DNA of 20,803 nt from positions 1 through 20,803 of the forward strand of contig DMCY01000096.1 of NCBI GenBank assembly GCA_003451675.1. The letters run 5' to 3'. The notes under the pieces were generated by a model. That model saw only the letters and a program-made list of their open reading frames with translations. It made no database searches and was not told where the DNA came from. The position numbers and the translations under genes were made by a program. Origin of the DNA: Candidatus Atribacteria bacterium. GTDB lineage: Bacteria; Atribacterota; JS1; SB-45; 34-128. Positions 7,698 to 16,408 of the stretch are shown here, piece after piece (positions within the stretch are counted from its first letter, which is position 1; each line of letters starts with the position of its first letter).

Positions 7698-8165
7698 CTA
7701 AATTACCTGACATAATATCCAGGCCATTACAATTCCTATAAAGGCTCCTACTATAACTTCAAAAGGAGTGTGTCCAACTAATTCTTTTAAATTTTTATCT
7801 CTGATCTTTCTTTCCTTAAAAAATTCTAAAACAATTTTATTTAATACTTTAGCTTGCTCTCCGGTCTCTCTCCTTACCCCGGCTGCATCGGCCATAATAA
7901 TAAAAGCTATGACTAGAGCTAAAGCAAACAAAGTAGATTCCCAACCTTCTTTTAAACCAATGGTGGTAGCCACGCACATAGAAAGGGCGGAATGAGTACT
8001 GGGCATCCCTCCTGCCCCGATAAATCTCCCAATATCCCATTTTTTTTCGGTAATATAAAATACCATTAGCTTTAAGCTCTGATTTAAAACCCAGGTTATA
8101 AAAGCAATTAATATAATCTCATTTCTAAAAATTAGAGATAAATCAGCAATATTAATCTTTATCAC
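7698..8165 (-). CDS. Divergent PAP2 family membrane protein (DUF212/YuiD type)
   Basis: Small integral membrane protein of 155 residues belonging to the divergent PAP2 (acid phosphatase/vanadium haloperoxidase-related) family; substrate unknown. Visible motifs are GGMPSTHSA (52-60), MADAAGVRRETGEQA (91-105) and GHTPFEV (131-137), which carry the His/Arg/Ser residues of the phosphatase site. Membrane helices are around 17-37, 60-92 and 134-152. The GTG start overlaps its apparent ribosome site (AAGGAGTG), so the exact start is uncertain; no ATG is available nearby. It lies 43 bases before tlyA and 25 bases after the GerMN gene, in one operon with envelope genes, which fits a lipid- or envelope-phosphate role without proving it. 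Confidence 0.88.
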   Translation of the reverse strand: MIKINIADLSLIFRNEIILIAFITWVLNQSLKLMVFYITEKKWDIGRFIGAGGMPSTHSALSMCVATTIGLKEGWESTLFALALVIAFIIMADAAGVRRETGEQAKVLNKIVLEFFKERKIRDKNLKELVGHTPFEVIVGAFIGIVMAWILCQVI

Positions 8166-8190
8166 TCCTTATTTTTCTATATTATCCATT

Positions 8191-8820
8191 TTAGTTTTCT
8201 GGTTTAATCCAATCTTCGTCTCTAAGCAAAGGCATACTGATATCTATATGTCCGGCTAAACTCTTCATCTCATTTCCTTCCACTAATATTTGCACACCTT
8301 TAATCGGAGGGATTTCAGTTAAAGTATTGACTATAGAATAGATGGTCATTAATTCACCACTGCTTCCTCCGGGATGATTTTTAAATATTTCCTCAGATAG
8401 GTCTATATAGGCAATATCATCAGCAATATATACTTCATTGATTTGAGTTCCTTCGGGAATTGTAGGATAAAGATCGGAATTTTCCGGACCTTTTATCAGC
8501 TCAATAACTGCTTGTCTGGCTAAAGAAGGGATTTGAGATATTTTTCTTTTTTCAGGTACTAAGTACATTGCTTTAGAATCAGAAAAATAAAGGTTAACTT
8601 CGATCACCTCTTCTGTCGGCACAGGTTGAACTTCTTTTCTTTCTTCTTTGTAGGGGACTTCTTTGGTAACAATGGGCTTTTCCTTGTATCTTTCCCAGAC
8701 AGGAACAATAAATTTATTAAAAATGATATAGCTAAAAATTATAATTAGCACAAATACTAACAATATAAAGATGATTTTTAGATTATTTTTTTTCTTCTTT
8801 GACTTTCTGTTTTTAGCCAT
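8191..8820 (-). CDS. GerMN-domain membrane protein
   Basis: Membrane-anchored extracytoplasmic protein of 209 residues. A very basic N-terminus (MAKNRKSKKKKNN) precedes one membrane helix (about 14-36). A short charged/proline linker follows, then a GerMN domain (about 73-195) with VNLYFSDSKAMYLVPE, ARQAVIELIKGP, the acidic strand AYIDLSEEIF and the helix GGSSGELMTIYSIVNTL. GerMN domains occur in GerM, a lipoprotein of spore engulfment, and in LpqB and other envelope proteins; here there is no lipobox cysteine. The gene lies 11 bases after the amidase gene, so both probably serve cell-wall remodelling. AGGA seven bases before the ATG supports the start. It need not mean that the organism sporulates. 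Confidence 0.9.
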   Translation of the reverse strand: MAKNRKSKKKKNNLKIIFILLVFVLIIIFSYIIFNKFIVPVWERYKEKPIVTKEVPYKEERKEVQPVPTEEVIEVNLYFSDSKAMYLVPEKRKISQIPSLARQAVIELIKGPENSDLYPTIPEGTQINEVYIADDIAYIDLSEEIFKNHPGGSSGELMTIYSIVNTLTEIPPIKGVQILVEGNEMKSLAGHIDISMPLLRDEDWIKPEN

Positions 8821-8831
8821 AATAATTAATC

Positions 8832-10340
8832 CTATACACCATTATCAGGGGTATTTTCTATATAATATTTTATTGCTTCAAACAGGGCCTGAGCACTTTT
8901 TTGCTTAAATTCGTTGTCTTTTAATAATTTTTCCTCTTTAGGATTAGAAATAAAAGCAACCTCTACAATAACAGCTACCATATTTGCTCCCTTTAGTACT
9001 ACAAATGGAGCTTGTTTTACTCCCCTATCTTCTAATTTTAAATAATTTACTAATTTTTTCTGTACAATTTCTGCAAAATCGAGACTATATTTAATATTAG
9101 CGCTTTCTTCCAGGTCAGCGATAATTAAGGCTAAATCAGTATCTACCTCCGGGTGAGCCCTACTGGCTCTATTTTCTCTATCTGCTACATCTCTGGCAGA
9201 AGCACCGATATATTTGGAACTTAATACGAAGGTCTCTATTCCTTCAGCACTAGGGCGATGCTTGATAACTGAATTAGCATGTAAACTTACAAATATAAAA
9301 CCATTTTTTTGATTAGCGAAATTTGTTCTATTTTCCAAATAAACAAACTCATCTTTACTTCTGGTTAAATAAGTGGGAATACCGGCCCCTTTTAACAATT
9401 TCTCTAAATGAAGAGCGATTCCTAAAGTAACTTCTTTTTCTTTCAAGCCAGTAGGTCCGATCGCTCCGGGGTCTTTTCCCCCATGACCGGGATCAATAAT
9501 TACTACTCTCTTGCCGGTTATCTCAGGTCCGGGAGCAGGTTTTTCTTCGGGTTTAGCGGGAAGAGTTTCAGAAATGGCTGCCTTTTCACCTGGTTTGAAT
9601 ATATCAATCACTACTCTATCGGGTTCAATAAGGCTAAAAATATCATATCTGGCTTCCTGATAAAGGTCAAGTACAACTCTGGTAATTTCCTCGTTAAATT
9701 GAACTGCCCTTACTGTCTTTATCACCCCATCATTTATCTCTATCTGTTTAAAAGCATCTTCCAACTTTACAATAGAACCCATTATATCGATAAAAATTCT
9801 ATCCGGATTTACTAATCTATCTGCTCTAAATTCTGTCTTTTCAGATAAATCTATTACTACTCTGGTTTTATCGGGGTGAGAATAACTTCTAACTTTTAAT
9901 AGATAAGGTCTTATGGTATTAATAGATAAAGTCTTGGTCTGGTTCTCCCATTTAATATCTACTTCGGCAATAAGTTTTATCACTTCTAAGGGAATCATTA
10001 CCCGATTATCGAGAATTCTTGCTGGCATCTCCAGAGAAATTACCTTTTCATCTATCTCTAAAGAAGGGTCATCGATTACTAAACGGGCTGTGTGACCATT
10101 AATATTTATAGTCATCAACTTTAAAGCAGGAAACCAGGTAATCCTTCCATCTAAAGCTTCCACCACATTACGAGCCGAAACAAATAATCGGTCATTCACG
10201 ATAACTGAAGGGACAACGGTTTCGAGAGGTTTATTATCTAACAATATCTTTATTTCTGAAGATTGGGCGAAAGTCGAAGAAAGAGGAAATAAAATAGCAA
10301 ATAAAGCTGTTATTAAAATTATGCAGAATATCTTTTTCAT
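8832..10340 (-). CDS. N-acetylmuramoyl-L-alanine amidase (Cu-amine-oxidase-N, AMIN, amidase_3)
   Basis: Exported peptidoglycan hydrolase that cuts the bond between muramic acid and the stem peptide; 502 residues. Order: signal peptide (1-25, cleavage likely after TFA-Q), copper-amine-oxidase-like N domain (about 30-140, with the repeated IPLEV/SARNVVEAL pattern), AMIN wall-targeting domain (about 148-248), Pro/Glu-rich linker (250-275), and amidase_3 catalytic domain (278-497). Zinc and catalytic residues are visible: His286 in DPGHGG, Glu303 in LKEKEVTL, His354 in SLHAN and Glu460 in VEVAF. The upstream AI-2E permease gene ends 10 bases before the ATG, and the GerMN gene begins 11 bases after the stop. 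The start is the only Met ahead of the signal peptide. Confidence 0.95.
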   Translation of the reverse strand: MKKIFCIILITALFAILFPLSSTFAQSSEIKILLDNKPLETVVPSVIVNDRLFVSARNVVEALDGRITWFPALKLMTININGHTARLVIDDPSLEIDEKVISLEMPARILDNRVMIPLEVIKLIAEVDIKWENQTKTLSINTIRPYLLKVRSYSHPDKTRVVIDLSEKTEFRADRLVNPDRIFIDIMGSIVKLEDAFKQIEINDGVIKTVRAVQFNEEITRVVLDLYQEARYDIFSLIEPDRVVIDIFKPGEKAAISETLPAKPEEKPAPGPEITGKRVVIIDPGHGGKDPGAIGPTGLKEKEVTLGIALHLEKLLKGAGIPTYLTRSKDEFVYLENRTNFANQKNGFIFVSLHANSVIKHRPSAEGIETFVLSSKYIGASARDVADRENRASRAHPEVDTDLALIIADLEESANIKYSLDFAEIVQKKLVNYLKLEDRGVKQAPFVVLKGANMVAVIVEVAFISNPKEEKLLKDNEFKQKSAQALFEAIKYYIENTPDNGV

Positions 10341-10350
10341 ATAACCTATT

Positions 10351-11385
10351 CTATCCCTCCTGGACTAAATATCTGATAGTTAAAACTTTCAAAATAGCTG
10401 CCAAAGGAACAGCCACTAATACTCCTAATATTCCTAACAACTGACCACAGATTAAAATCGATAGAATTACCGTTAAAGGATGAAGACCTAATTCCTTACC
10501 TAAAATATTAGGATTGAGAAGTACTGCTTCAATCTGATTAGCAAAAATAAATAAAATTACAATCATTAATAATACCCACCAGGGTTGACCCAGGGCAAAA
10601 ATTAAAGCCAAAATGACTCCTATAATAGGTCCTAAATAAGGGATAAAATTTAATACTCCGCTAACTATGCCTATAATCAAAGCAAACTTTAAATTTAAGA
10701 AATATAATCCAACCCCTATTATACTTCCTACAATAAAACAAACTATAATCCTACCGCGGATAAAACCACTGAGAACATTATCGATCTCTTTCATTACTAC
10801 CCCAAATTCTTCTTTTCTTTTCTTGGATACAAAAGTAGATAAATTTTTCTTAAATATAGCCATATCTCTCATCAGATAAAATAAAATTAAAGGTATAATT
10901 ACTATACCAAAAGTTATGCTGGATACTATGTTAGATAGGTAAATTATAATCTTTTGTGAAAAACCCAATATAATTTTTTGCAGTTCAGATAAGTTTTCTT
11001 TAATTAAAGCTTCTACATCAGCAGGATTTATAAATTTCGAGAGTTGGGGTTTTAAAGACAAAATTAGATTCTGATAATTTTCAGCTAAATCAGGAATTTC
11101 ATTATATAATACATTAAGTTGATTGACCACGCTGGGAATTAGAAAAAATATAACCAGGATTAACAAGGTAATTATTATCCCAAAAACAACAATAATAGCC
11201 AATACTTTCGGGGCCCTCTTATTAAGAAGAAATTTATATAAAGGGTCGAAGAAATAAGCTAAAATTAAGGCGATACTAAAATATATAAATAACCACTTCA
11301 ATTTACTTAATACATAAAATAGAATGACAAGACCAATGGCTATACTGATAATAAAATTTAATTTCTTCTCTTTTACAAATTCCAT
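10351..11385 (-). CDS. AI-2E family transporter / PerM-like permease
   Basis: Polytopic inner-membrane protein of 344 residues. The family is named after TqsA (autoinducer-2 export), but most members have unknown substrates or act as cation antiporters. Paired hydrophobic segments at about 10-27 and 31-48, a helix at 60-85, an extracytoplasmic amphipathic stretch (about 86-150), and clusters at 150-172, 210-232, 233-262, 268-290 and 305-335 match the family. So do IPYLGPIIG and the ending LGLHPLTVILSILICGQLLGILGVLVAVPLAAILKV. ATG with a weak AGGCGGA site upstream. It lies 62 bases after glnS and 10 bases before the amidase gene. Confidence 0.93.
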   Translation of the reverse strand: MEFVKEKKLNFIISIAIGLVILFYVLSKLKWLFIYFSIALILAYFFDPLYKFLLNKRAPKVLAIIVVFGIIITLLILVIFFLIPSVVNQLNVLYNEIPDLAENYQNLILSLKPQLSKFINPADVEALIKENLSELQKIILGFSQKIIIYLSNIVSSITFGIVIIPLILFYLMRDMAIFKKNLSTFVSKKRKEEFGVVMKEIDNVLSGFIRGRIIVCFIVGSIIGVGLYFLNLKFALIIGIVSGVLNFIPYLGPIIGVILALIFALGQPWWVLLMIVILFIFANQIEAVLLNPNILGKELGLHPLTVILSILICGQLLGILGVLVAVPLAAILKVLTIRYLVQEG

Positions 11386-11447
11386 AAATATTTTCCGCCT
11401 AAAATAACTTTTTACTTATCTATTTATAACAGATTAGCTCATATTAT

Positions 11448-13151
11448 TCAATTTTTACCAGCTTTAAGAATTCTATCCCAAGTATCCCGTAAAGATACAA
11501 TTCGGTTAAACACTAACTTATCCGAAGTTGAATCGGGATCCACACAAAAGTAACCTTTTCGCATAAACTGGTATCTGCTTCCGGATGCCGCTTCCGCTAA
11601 ACTGGGCTCCACTAAGCAATCAGTTAACACTTCCAGGGAATTTAAGTTAAGCTGCTTTATAAAATCTTCCCCTTCCTCCTGCTCTTCCGATCTCTCGTTC
11701 TGATCCAGCAGAAGGTACTCGTATAAGCGCACTTCCGCTTTCAAAGCATGGTCTGCGGAAACCCAGTGTAAAGTTCCTTTTACTTTACGTTTAGCACCCG
11801 GCTTACCGCTTTTGCTTTCCGGATCATATGTACAGTGTACTTCTTTTATTTCTCCCGTTTTTTCATCTCGAACAAATCCTTCACATTTGATAATATAAGC
11901 ATTTTTTAATCTGACCTCACGACCGGGAGCCAGACGAAAATACTTTTTCGGCGGGTTTTCACAGAAGTCGTCCCGTTCGATGTAAAGAATCCGGGAAAAA
12001 GGTATCTTACGCTTCCCGGCAGTAGAATCCTCAGGATTATTTTCTGATTCCATCTCTTCCAACATATCGCGAGGATAATTATTAATAACCAGCTTTAAAG
12101 GCCGCAGTACTGCCATCGCCCGGGGAGCCTTTACATTTAAATCCTCACGTATACAGTGTTCCAGGAAGCGGATATCCACTACACTATTAGTCTTAGCTAC
12201 CCCGATACGCTCGCAAAAGTTTCGGATAGCCTCCGGGGTGTAGCCCCTGCGCCGCAAACCGGCTATAGTCGGCATCCGAGGGTCATCCCATCCAGCTACA
12301 TAACCTTCCTCCACCAGCCTACGAAGCTTCCGTTTGCTCATCACCGTGTTAGTTAAGTTAAGACGGGCAAATTCGATCTGCTGGGGTGAATCAGGAAGAT
12401 TCAAGGCATCGAGAACCCAATCGTACAGAGGGCGATGGTCTTCGAACTCCAGAGTACAGATGGAGTGGGTAATCTTTTCGTAATAATCTTCAAGAGGATG
12501 AGCGTAGTCATACATAGGATAAATACACCACTTGTCCCCCGTCCGGTGATGAGTAGCCTTTAAAACACGGTAAAGAATGGGATCTCTCATATTCAGATTA
12601 GGTGAAGACATATCAATTTTAGCCCGCAACACCCGGGAGCCGTCAGGAAATTCACCAGCCCGCATACGTCGAAATAAATCCAGATTCTCTTCCATAGAAC
12701 GGTTGCGATATGGGCTTTCTCTTCCCGTCTCCTTGAAACTTCCCCGGTACTCCCTGATTTCTTCAGGGCTCAGGTCACACACATAAGCCTTACCTACTTT
12801 AATTAGACGAACGGCGTAATCGTACATCTTTTCAAAATAGTCGGAAGCATAAAAAAGCCTATCATCCCAGTCAAATCCCAGCCAGCGAACATCGTTAATT
12901 ATAGAATCAATATACTCCACATCTTCCTTGCTGGGGTTTGTATCGTCAAAACGGAGATTGCATAGACCACCATTTTGTGCAGCCAAACCAAAATTCAAGC
13001 AGATAGACTTGGCATGACCGATGTGCAGGTATCCATTAGGTTCCGGAGGAAACCGAAGATGAACCCTCCCATGGTATTTATTCGTTTTTTTGTCTTGATT
13101 AATAATCTCCTGAACAAAATTAACCATTGTTTTAGACTCTTCGTGATCCAT
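11448..13151 (-). CDS. glnS: Glutaminyl-tRNA synthetase
   Basis: Class I synthetase that charges tRNA-Gln directly; 567 residues against about 554 in E. coli. The catalytic motifs are HIGH (43-46, in [15 protein letters not shown]) and MSKRK (271-275, the KMSKS equivalent). GlnRS-typical segments [44 protein letters not shown] and the C-terminal anticodon-binding beta-barrels are present. The ATG has AGGGG eight bases upstream. The gene is markedly richer in G+C than its neighbours: sampled 60-base lines at 11941, 12241, 12361, 12721 and 13021 contain 27, 37, 30, 33 and 28 G+C, against 14 in the line at 10861. GlnRS is patchily spread in bacteria, most of which use GluRS plus GatCAB, so horizontal acquisition is likely. 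It may head the transcript that runs through the envelope genes toward recN. Confidence 0.97.
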   Translation of the reverse strand: MDHEESKTMVNFVQEIINQDKKTNKYHGRVHLRFPPEPNGYLHIGHAKSICLNFGLAAQNGGLCNLRFDDTNPSKEDVEYIDSIINDVRWLGFDWDDRLFYASDYFEKMYDYAVRLIKVGKAYVCDLSPEEIREYRGSFKETGRESPYRNRSMEENLDLFRRMRAGEFPDGSRVLRAKIDMSSPNLNMRDPILYRVLKATHHRTGDKWCIYPMYDYAHPLEDYYEKITHSICTLEFEDHRPLYDWVLDALNLPDSPQQIEFARLNLTNTVMSKRKLRRLVEEGYVAGWDDPRMPTIAGLRRRGYTPEAIRNFCERIGVAKTNSVVDIRFLEHCIREDLNVKAPRAMAVLRPLKLVINNYPRDMLEEMESENNPEDSTAGKRKIPFSRILYIERDDFCENPPKKYFRLAPGREVRLKNAYIIKCEGFVRDEKTGEIKEVHCTYDPESKSGKPGAKRKVKGTLHWVSADHALKAEVRLYEYLLLDQNERSEEQEEGEDFIKQLNLNSLEVLTDCLVEPSLAEAASGSRYQFMRKGYFCVDPDSTSDKLVFNRIVSLRDTWDRILKAGKN

Positions 13152-13177
13152 AAATCAGTCCCCTTATTTTATATTGT

Positions 13178-13205
13178 ATTATACTTTTTAGTATTATTTT
13201 ATCAG
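13178..13205 (-). promoter_or_regulatory. Possible sigma-70-type promoter of glnS
   Basis: On the minus strand a perfect TATAAT (13178-13183) lies 27 bases upstream of the glnS ATG. A weak -35 candidate, CTGATA (13200-13205), is 16 bases further up. The -10 is convincing by itself, the -35 is not. No T-box or other leader structure was recognised. Confidence 0.5.
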
Positions 13206-13981
13206 TGTTAAGCGTTTTATTATATTACTACATTTGCCCCCAAAAATCCAACTTTATTATTACTTCATATAGCGTATTGAGTATTGAGTATCGCTATACG
13301 CCCCTACTCCAAAACCTCACTCAACCCCCTTATAAAATAGGCTTTCAGCCTCATAAAAATAGAGTTTTTAGCCCTTTTTGCCTTATTTTCTCCATATTTT
13401 AGAAGTGCTATCACCATCCCATATAACAAAAAAACGCAGAAACCCTTATGTTTACTGCGTTTTAGAGCCTTACTATTTTTTCCTATAAAAATTGATAATG
13501 CTCTAATTCTATATATATTTATCTCCCTTATTTACTAAAATATCAGTTTTCCTGTTCCTCTCTTTTTCTCTTTTTTTAATTACAGAACTGTCCTCTGTCG
13601 TGCTCAGGAAAGCCTTATAAATAAAAGGTTGTATAACAAAAGATTTACTAAGGTCGATTTAATATTTTATGCTCCCCCACAGTTCTAAGAATAATTAACT
13701 TCCCTTTTAAGTTAAAGGTGTTTCTTAAGCTTTTAGAGGCTCTTGCTTCACAAATAGAATTTGTTCCCTTAAGTTTTTTGGACTCCAGAGAGGGATGTTT
13801 TAAATCTCTTTCCATTCACAAACCGTGTATTTTAGAATTATTTTCTGAACTTGTGAAGCTTGAATTTCCCCTCCTCTCTACATCTCTTTTTCCTCTCAAA
13901 ATTTCGCCTAACGATTCGAACTGGTTCGAGTATCTTCCCAAATCAGTAATATATATGAAGTATTTTGGAAGTACCTGCCAT
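13206..13981. other. Gene-poor stretch between glnS and the marR module
   Basis: No gene can be named here. It holds GTATTGAGTATTGAGTATCGCTATACGC word repeats (about 13272-13300), a small GGCTTTCAGCC hairpin near 13340, an orphan terminator (13431-13463), an AGAACTGTCC motif near 13584 like that at 19117, and two opposed open frames between 13648 and 14008. It reads as accumulated debris of mobile or decayed genes. Confidence 0.5.
13424..13463 (-). terminator. Orphan leftward rho-independent terminator
   Basis: A nine-base stem, AAAACGCAG (13431-13439) with CTGCGTTTT (13455-13463), and a 15-base loop. On the minus strand the stem runs straight into seven T residues, which is a good terminator. 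On the plus strand only four T follow. No convincing minus-strand gene lies directly to its right, so the gene it served may be lost. Confidence 0.6.
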
Positions 13982-14004
13982 AAAATAGGATATGTCCCTA
14001 TTTT
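13648..14004 (-). pseudogene. Possible decayed minus-strand reading frame
   Basis: One frame stays open for about 119 codons except for a single TGA at 13816-13818, immediately followed by ATG. The readable text includes LPKYFIYITDLGRYSNQF, and after the stop ERDLKHPSLESKK and KGKLIILRTVGEHKI. I do not recognise a family and see no ribosome site. It would be served by the leftward terminator at 13424-13463, which is the only supporting context. An opposed plus-strand frame (13718-14008) is also open, so neither can be trusted. Confidence 0.2.
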
Positions 14005-14006
14005 TT
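13982..14006. repeat. A+T-rich hairpin upstream of the marR promoter
   Basis: AAAATAGG (13982-13989) pairs with CCTATTTT (13997-14004) across a seven-base loop and is followed by TT. It could terminate weakly rightward transcription just before the marR promoter. A similar AAATAGG hairpin lies past the end of the module at 18421-18448. Confidence 0.5.
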
Positions 14007-14030
14007 AAGTAAAACCTTTTTTAAAAAAGA

Positions 14031-14060
14031 TTGACAAAGGATAAAGGTATATTTTATAAT
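14031..14060 (+). promoter_or_regulatory. Sigma-70-type promoter of marR-ABC operon
   Basis: Perfect TTGACA (14031-14036) and perfect TATAAT (14055-14060) are separated by 18 bases. Transcription should start near 14067, next to the MarR-like operator, giving a leader of about 56 bases before the marR GTG. Confidence 0.85.
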
Positions 14061-14068
14061 AGTTCTGT

Positions 14069-14085
14069 TTTATAATTGTTATAAA
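14069..14085. promoter_or_regulatory. Probable MarR operator
   Basis: Inverted repeat TTTATAA-TTG-TTATAAA directly downstream of the -10 element, at about the transcription start. The size and placement fit autorepression by a MarR dimer. A related TTTTATAAAA occurs at 14577-14586, between marR and the first ABC gene. Binding is inferred from position. Confidence 0.6.
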
Positions 14086-14122
14086 GTATAACCATAAATT
14101 TATAAAAAGGGGGTGTGAGAAC

Positions 14123-14563
14123 GTGAGTCAAAAAGTTGATCGAAATCAAACTATTGAATATCTTATTAAGTATATACCTTTATTTCATAAAATATTTTTT
14201 CGAAAGGTTTGTTCTAATAAACCACCCAGACAGCATTTACAATTGCTAATGTATATCAAGAAAGACAGTGGCAAACCCATGCGCTATTATGGTCAAAAAT
14301 TGTTAATTTCAAATCCGAATATGACTGCTTTGGCTGATAAATTAATTAAAGAAGGTTTATTGGAAAGACAAACAGATGAAAACGACCGACGGATTATCAA
14401 TTTGATGATTACACCAAAAGGAAAAGAATTTCTTGAATTTCACAAGAGAAATTTAAAAAAATCGATAATAAAGCAATTGGAAGTACTTGAAGATGAAGAT
14501 ATACAGAAATTAAATGATAGCTTTGAAGAGATACAAAAAATTTTTAGTAAATTAGATGACTAG
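14123..14563 (+). CDS. MarR-family transcriptional regulator
   Basis: Cytoplasmic winged-helix repressor of 146 residues, normal for the family. The DNA-binding part lies at about 33-105: RQHLQLLMYIKKDSGKPMRYYGQKLLISNPNMTALADKLIKEGLLERQTDENDRRIINLMITPKGKEF. It contains the recognition helix (NMTALADKLIKEGLLER) and the wing Asp-Arg-Arg motif DENDRR. Helices at both ends form the dimer. The GTG start follows an AGGGGGTG ribosome site by about seven bases. It is the first gene of an operon with two ABC exporter genes, so it probably represses them and itself until a toxic ligand binds. Nothing in the sequence identifies that ligand. Confidence 0.93.
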   Translation: MSQKVDRNQTIEYLIKYIPLFHKIFFRKVCSNKPPRQHLQLLMYIKKDSGKPMRYYGQKLLISNPNMTALADKLIKEGLLERQTDENDRRIINLMITPKGKEFLEFHKRNLKKSIIKQLEVLEDEDIQKLNDSFEEIQKIFSKLDD

Positions 14564-14626
14564 ATAGTAGAAAAAGTTTTATAAAATTAAAAATACAAAA
14601 ATTTCACTCACAGGAGCAAATTTGTA

Positions 14627-16408
14627 ATGATTGAATTATTAAAAAACTTAAAACCCTATACCTTATTAATAATAGGGGTTATAGTTTTTGTTTTTTTACA
14701 ATCACTTTCGGAATTATATTTGCCTACACTTATGTCAGATATTGTAGATATAGGAGTGGTCAAGGGGGATATTAATTATATTATAAGAACTGGAGGACGG
14801 ATGATTCTGTTTGCCGTCATTGCTATGATTAGCTCCGTTTTAGGAAGCTACCTGGCAGCTAAAGTAGCGACTGGATTCGGAAGAGATCTTCGGACAAAAG
14901 TATTTACCAAAGTAGAAAGTTTTTCTTTGGAAGAATTTGATGAAAAAGGGACGGCCTCTCTTATCATTAGAACAACCAACGATATTACCCAAATTCAGCA
15001 ATTAGTAGTAACCATGCTTAGAATGTTCTTAAGAGCACCGTTGCTCTTTATCGGTGGTATTATTATGGCCGTTTCAAAGGATGCTAAATTGTCTCTGATC
15101 TTTGTGGTTATCTTACCAATTTTAAGCATTATAATTTTTTTCGTCGCCAAGAAGAGTATGTCTCTTTTTAAATCAATGCAAATTAAATTAGATAAGCTTA
15201 ATTTAGTTCTTCGCGAATATTTAACCGGTATACGGGTTATTCGGGCATTTAATCGGGAAGTTTATGAAAAGAAAAAATTCCATAAAGCCAATCTTAATTT
15301 AACGGAAACAGCTATAAAAGTTAACAAACTGATGGCTATTTTAATGCCTTTAATGATGTTAATTCTTAACTTGACCATTGTAGCTATTATTTGGTTCGGA
15401 AGTATACGAATTAATAATGGTGGTATGCAAGTCGGGGATTTAATGGCATTTATTCAATATGCATCACAGATTATGTTTTCTTTAATTATGGTTTCAATGA
15501 TGTTTATCATGCTACCCCGAGCAGCAGTATCGGCAAACCGGATTAATGAAGTTTTGGAAGTTGAACCAAAAATTAAGGATCCCTTAACTTTGAAAGAAAA
15601 TAAGTTAGAGAAAGGAGATAATGGTCCTAAATCAGAAGGTCCTATAATACAAAAAATAAAAAAAAGAGGTTATCTGGAATTTGATAAGGTTAGCTTCTGT
15701 TACCAAGGTGCGGAAGAACCGGTTCTTGAGAATATTTCATTTAGTGCTAAGCCGGGGGAATTAACGGCGATTATCGGAAGCACAGGTTCCGGAAAATCAA
15801 CCCTGGTTAATCTTATTCCAAGATTCTATGATGTAACCTCGGGTCGTATTTTAGTTGATGGTGTTGATATCCGAGAGTTAACTCAAGAAAAATTACGTGC
15901 CAAGATTGGATTAGCTCCTCAAAAAGCCGTTCTCTTTACGGGAACTATTGCAGAAAACATTAGTTTTGGAAATAATAATTTATCTCGCGATGAAATTGTC
16001 AGAGCAGCCGAAATTGCTCAAGCAGCAGAATTTATTTCTACTACGAAACAAGGTTATGATTCTCCAATTGCCCAAGGGGGAACTAATATCTCAGGGGGAC
16101 AGAAACAACGATTAGCTATTGCCAGAGCTTTGGCCAAACATCCTGAAATCTATATTTTTGATGATTCTTTTTCCGCTCTTGATTTTAAAACAGAGGCAAA
16201 ATTACGAGTAGCAATTAAAAAAGAGATAAAAAATGCTACCGCTTTAATTATTGCTCAACGAGTTACCACTGTTATGGATACAGACCAAATTATTGTTTTA
16301 GATGAGGGCAAAATTGTAGGTATAGGTAAACACCAAGAGTTAATCAAGACCTGCAAAGTCTACAGGGAAATCGTGGCTTCACAGCTCTCAGAAGAGAAGT
16401 TAGCATGA
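14627..16408 (+). CDS. Heterodimeric ABC exporter, subunit with degenerate ATP site
   Basis: Half-transporter of 593 residues: six-helix exporter domain (about 1-310), charged linker (about 322-350), nucleotide-binding domain (352-590). Walker A is GSTGSGKST (384-392) and the signature ISGGQ (488-492) is normal. The Walker B segment reads IFDDSFSALD with Asp513 where the catalytic Glu should be, and the H-loop has Gln544 (IAQRVTT) instead of His. This is the pattern of the non-catalytic partner in LmrC/D-, BmrC/D- or TM287/288-like pairs. An AGGAG site is 10 bases before the ATG. Its stop overlaps the next gene's start (ATGA), so the subunits are translationally coupled. Likely role: export of drugs, lipids or peptides; the substrate is unknown. 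Confidence 0.95.
   Translation: MIELLKNLKPYTLLIIGVIVFVFLQSLSELYLPTLMSDIVDIGVVKGDINYIIRTGGRMILFAVIAMISSVLGSYLAAKVATGFGRDLRTKVFTKVESFSLEEFDEKGTASLIIRTTNDITQIQQLVVTMLRMFLRAPLLFIGGIIMAVSKDAKLSLIFVVILPILSIIIFFVAKKSMSLFKSMQIKLDKLNLVLREYLTGIRVIRAFNREVYEKKKFHKANLNLTETAIKVNKLMAILMPLMMLILNLTIVAIIWFGSIRINNGGMQVGDLMAFIQYASQIMFSLIMVSMMFIMLPRAAVSANRINEVLEVEPKIKDPLTLKENKLEKGDNGPKSEGPIIQKIKKRGYLEFDKVSFCYQGAEEPVLENISFSAKPGELTAIIGSTGSGKSTLVNLIPRFYDVTSGRILVDGVDIRELTQEKLRAKIGLAPQKAVLFTGTIAENISFGNNNLSRDEIVRAAEIAQAAEFISTTKQGYDSPIAQGGTNISGGQKQRLAIARALAKHPEIYIFDDSFSALDFKTEAKLRVAIKKEIKNATALIIAQRVTTVMDTDQIIVLDEGKIVGIGKHQELIKTCKVYREIVASQLSEEKLA

Noticed and set aside
12156..12786. Plus-strand frames opposite glnS
   Set aside because: They are long only because glnS is rich in G+C; the sense strand carries complete GlnRS motifs throughout.
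13718..14008. Plus-strand frame of 96 codons opening at a GTG
   Set aside because: Weak ribosome site, no recognised family, and the opposite strand is nearly as open; kept only as part of a finding, not as a gene.
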